Below, piece by piece: positions 5,284-6,495 of a DNA stretch of 6,495 nt. The translations under genes and the position numbers were made by a program. The stretch's first letter is position 1. Each line of letters begins with the position of its first letter. The stretch spans positions 1 through 6,495 of the forward strand of contig JAICKD010000189.1 of NCBI GenBank assembly GCA_025928125.1, in the 5' to 3' direction. A model generated the notes under the pieces. It was not told the DNA's origin. It did no database searches and was given only the letters and a program-made list of their open reading frames with translations. The DNA comes from Ktedonobacterales bacterium (lineage in GTDB: Bacteria > Chloroflexota > Ktedonobacteria > Ktedonobacterales > JADMIN01).

Positions 5284-6495
5284 ATGGTCAGCAACAGCGA
5301 CGATAACCTTCCGCCAGCGCTTGCCTTCGAGTCGGTCAGCTTTGGCTATGGGCGGCGGCAGGTGGTGCGAGATGTGAGTTTCCATCTTGAATCAGGCGAG
5401 ATGGTTGGCTTGCTTGGGCCGAATGGCGCGGGTAAATCCACGCTCCTGCATCTTGGCGCGGGAACACTGCGCCCCGCAGGCGGAGTTGTACGGCTACAGG
5501 GTGATGACGTGTCTCGCCTCTCGCGGCGTGAGGTGGCGCGAAGGCTGGCAGTCGCGCCGCAGGAATTTTCGGTACAATTCGCCTATACTGTTCGGCAGAT
5601 TGTCGAATTGGGGCGCATGCCTCACCACGATCTGCTCAGCATGCCGCAGCGTGAGGATGCGCGGGCCATCGAGGGGGCGCTAGAGGCGGCTGGCGTCGAG
5701 CATCTCGCCGACCGTGTTTTCAACGACCTAAGTGGCGGCGAAAAGCAGCGTGTGATCATTGCGTTGACGCTGGCGCAAGAGGCGCCCATCCTGCTGCTGG
5801 ATGAGCCGACTGCCCACCTCGATATCCGCTATCAGATCGAGATCCTGGAACTCTTGCGGAGGCTGAATGCCGAGCGCAAGCTGACGGTGCTGGCGGCGCT
5901 GCATGACTTGAATCTGGCGGCGCGTTACTTTCCCCGGCTGATGCTGTTCCGCGAGACAATTGTGGCCAATGGCCCGCCCGCGCGCGTGCTGGACGCCGAG
6001 CTGCTTACCTCCGTCTATGAGACACCGGTACGTGTAGGGATTCTGCGGGGCGAGGATCATCTGAGCGTCTTGCCACCCGGCCAGGACAACCCACTCGTCT
6101 GGCAGCCAGAAACGAGAAACTCAGGCATGGTTGCCAAGATTCATGTGATTGCCGGGGGCGGCTCAGGCGAGTTGGTGATGCGCGCGCTTGCCGACGCTGG
6201 TATCACCTTCAGCGCGGGACCGCTCAACGCCGGTGACAGCGATTTTGCGCTGGCGCAGCGGCTGGCGACGTCGTGTATTGTCGAGCCTCCCTATGCGCCG
6301 GTCTCGGCGGAAGGGCTAAACGCCGCTCACATGCGCATGCTGGACGCGCAGGCAATCATTCTATGCCCGACACCGCTTGGGTCTGGCAACATCGTGCTCA
6401 TTGAGGAGACTCTTGCCGCCCGCTGTGCTGGCCGCAAAGTGATACTGCTTGAGCCAACCGCTACCTCAACAGGTGACAACGATGTCCTGCTTGCG
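5284..6495 (+). CDS. btuD: B12 ABC importer ATPase fused to an uncharacterised C-terminal Rossmann-like domain, 3' end outside the window
   Basis: The frame is open for 404 codons to the window edge without a stop. Residues 12-260 are a complete ABC ATPase that powers corrinoid import. Walker A GPNGAGKST is at 45-53, Q-loop Q93, signature LSGGE 149-153, Walker B ILLLDE 169-174, D-loop AHLD 177-180, and switch histidine H207. A Pro/Gln-rich linker (about 262-282) leads to a further domain. It opens with KIHVIAGGGSGELVMRAL (285-302), a beta strand and glycine-rich turn, then AGPLNAGDSDFALAQRL (311-327), EPPYAPVSAEG (334-344), AIILCPTPLGSGNIVLIE (357-374) and KVILLEP (385-391). Plain BtuD proteins end near residue 260. 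From memory, haloarchaeal BtuD proteins of about 400 residues have a similar tail; its role is not known to me. ATG 5284 is preceded by AGAGGG with eight bases between. It is the third gene of the operon. Confidence 0.93.
   Translation, partial: MVSNSDDNLPPALAFESVSFGYGRRQVVRDVSFHLESGEMVGLLGPNGAGKSTLLHLGAGTLRPAGGVVRLQGDDVSRLSRREVARRLAVAPQEFSVQFAYTVRQIVELGRMPHHDLLSMPQREDARAIEGALEAAGVEHLADRVFNDLSGGEKQRVIIALTLAQEAPILLLDEPTAHLDIRYQIEILELLRRLNAERKLTVLAALHDLNLAARYFPRLMLFRETIVANGPPARVLDAELLTSVYETPVRVGILRGEDHLSVLPPGQDNPLVWQPETRNSGMVAKIHVIAGGGSGELVMRALADAGITFSAGPLNAGDSDFALAQRLATSCIVEPPYAPVSAEGLNAAHMRMLDAQAIILCPTPLGSGNIVLIEETLAARCAGRKVILLEPTATSTGDNDVLLA
6133..6495 (+). other. C-terminal extra domain of BtuD (Rossmann-like, unassigned)
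   Basis: This stretch encodes residues 284-404. The glycine-rich turn IAGGGSG at 289-295 directly after a hydrophobic strand resembles a dinucleotide- or nucleotide-binding fold. Later hydrophobic strands (AIIL at 357-360, KVILL at 385-389) fit alternating beta/alpha structure. NAGDSD (315-320) and GSGN (366-369) look like conserved functional loops. It continues in frame from the ATPase with no stop or frame change. An ATG at 6127 has no convincing ribosome site, so a separate protein is unlikely. Confidence 0.7.

Noticed and set aside
1..6495. CRISPR array, insertion sequence, tRNA or rRNA
   Set aside because: No spaced direct repeats, transposase-like frame, terminal inverted repeats or cloverleaf-like sequence were seen; the window is normal gene-dense chromosome.

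Overview
The window is moderately GC-rich bacterial chromosome. Almost every base is used, and it splits into two transcription units around a divergent promoter region. The mix of a MEP-pathway kinase, a lipoprotein-anchored cobalamin importer, a GT9 glycosyltransferase and an importer ATPase with an archaeal-looking C-terminal extension suggests a Chloroflexota-like bacterium. This placement is an inference from gene content, not from a marker gene.

Left part, minus strand: ispE (971-1834) is followed, 138 bp downstream, by a family 9 glycosyltransferase whose gene starts at 832 and runs off the left edge. The two are probably co-transcribed. To the right of ispE is a short divergent region (1835-1932) holding an imperfect inverted repeat. 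Its two arms each contain a -10-like hexamer, one for each direction. A DUF554 membrane protein gene (1933-2655) reads to the right from it.

Right part, plus strand: a 483-bp gene-free stretch (2656-3138) is a complete regulatory leader. It holds a sigma-70-type promoter (2676-2705), a cobalamin riboswitch (about 2727-2941), a plausible antiterminator (2968-3002) that competes with a strong intrinsic terminator (2993-3028), and a further hairpin (3079-3124) touching the ribosome binding site of the next gene. It controls a tightly packed vitamin B12 ABC importer operon: btuF lipoprotein (3139-4113), btuC permease (4124-5269), and a btuD ATPase (5284 to beyond the right edge).

The most notable feature is that this ATPase does not end after its nucleotide-binding domain. 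It continues in frame for at least another 120 residues into a Rossmann-like domain of no assigned function. When B12 is plentiful the leader should terminate early and the importer be shut off. When B12 is scarce, BtuF captures corrinoid outside, BtuC passes it through the membrane and BtuD powers transport. The extra domain may link transport to something done with the corrinoid in the cytoplasm.
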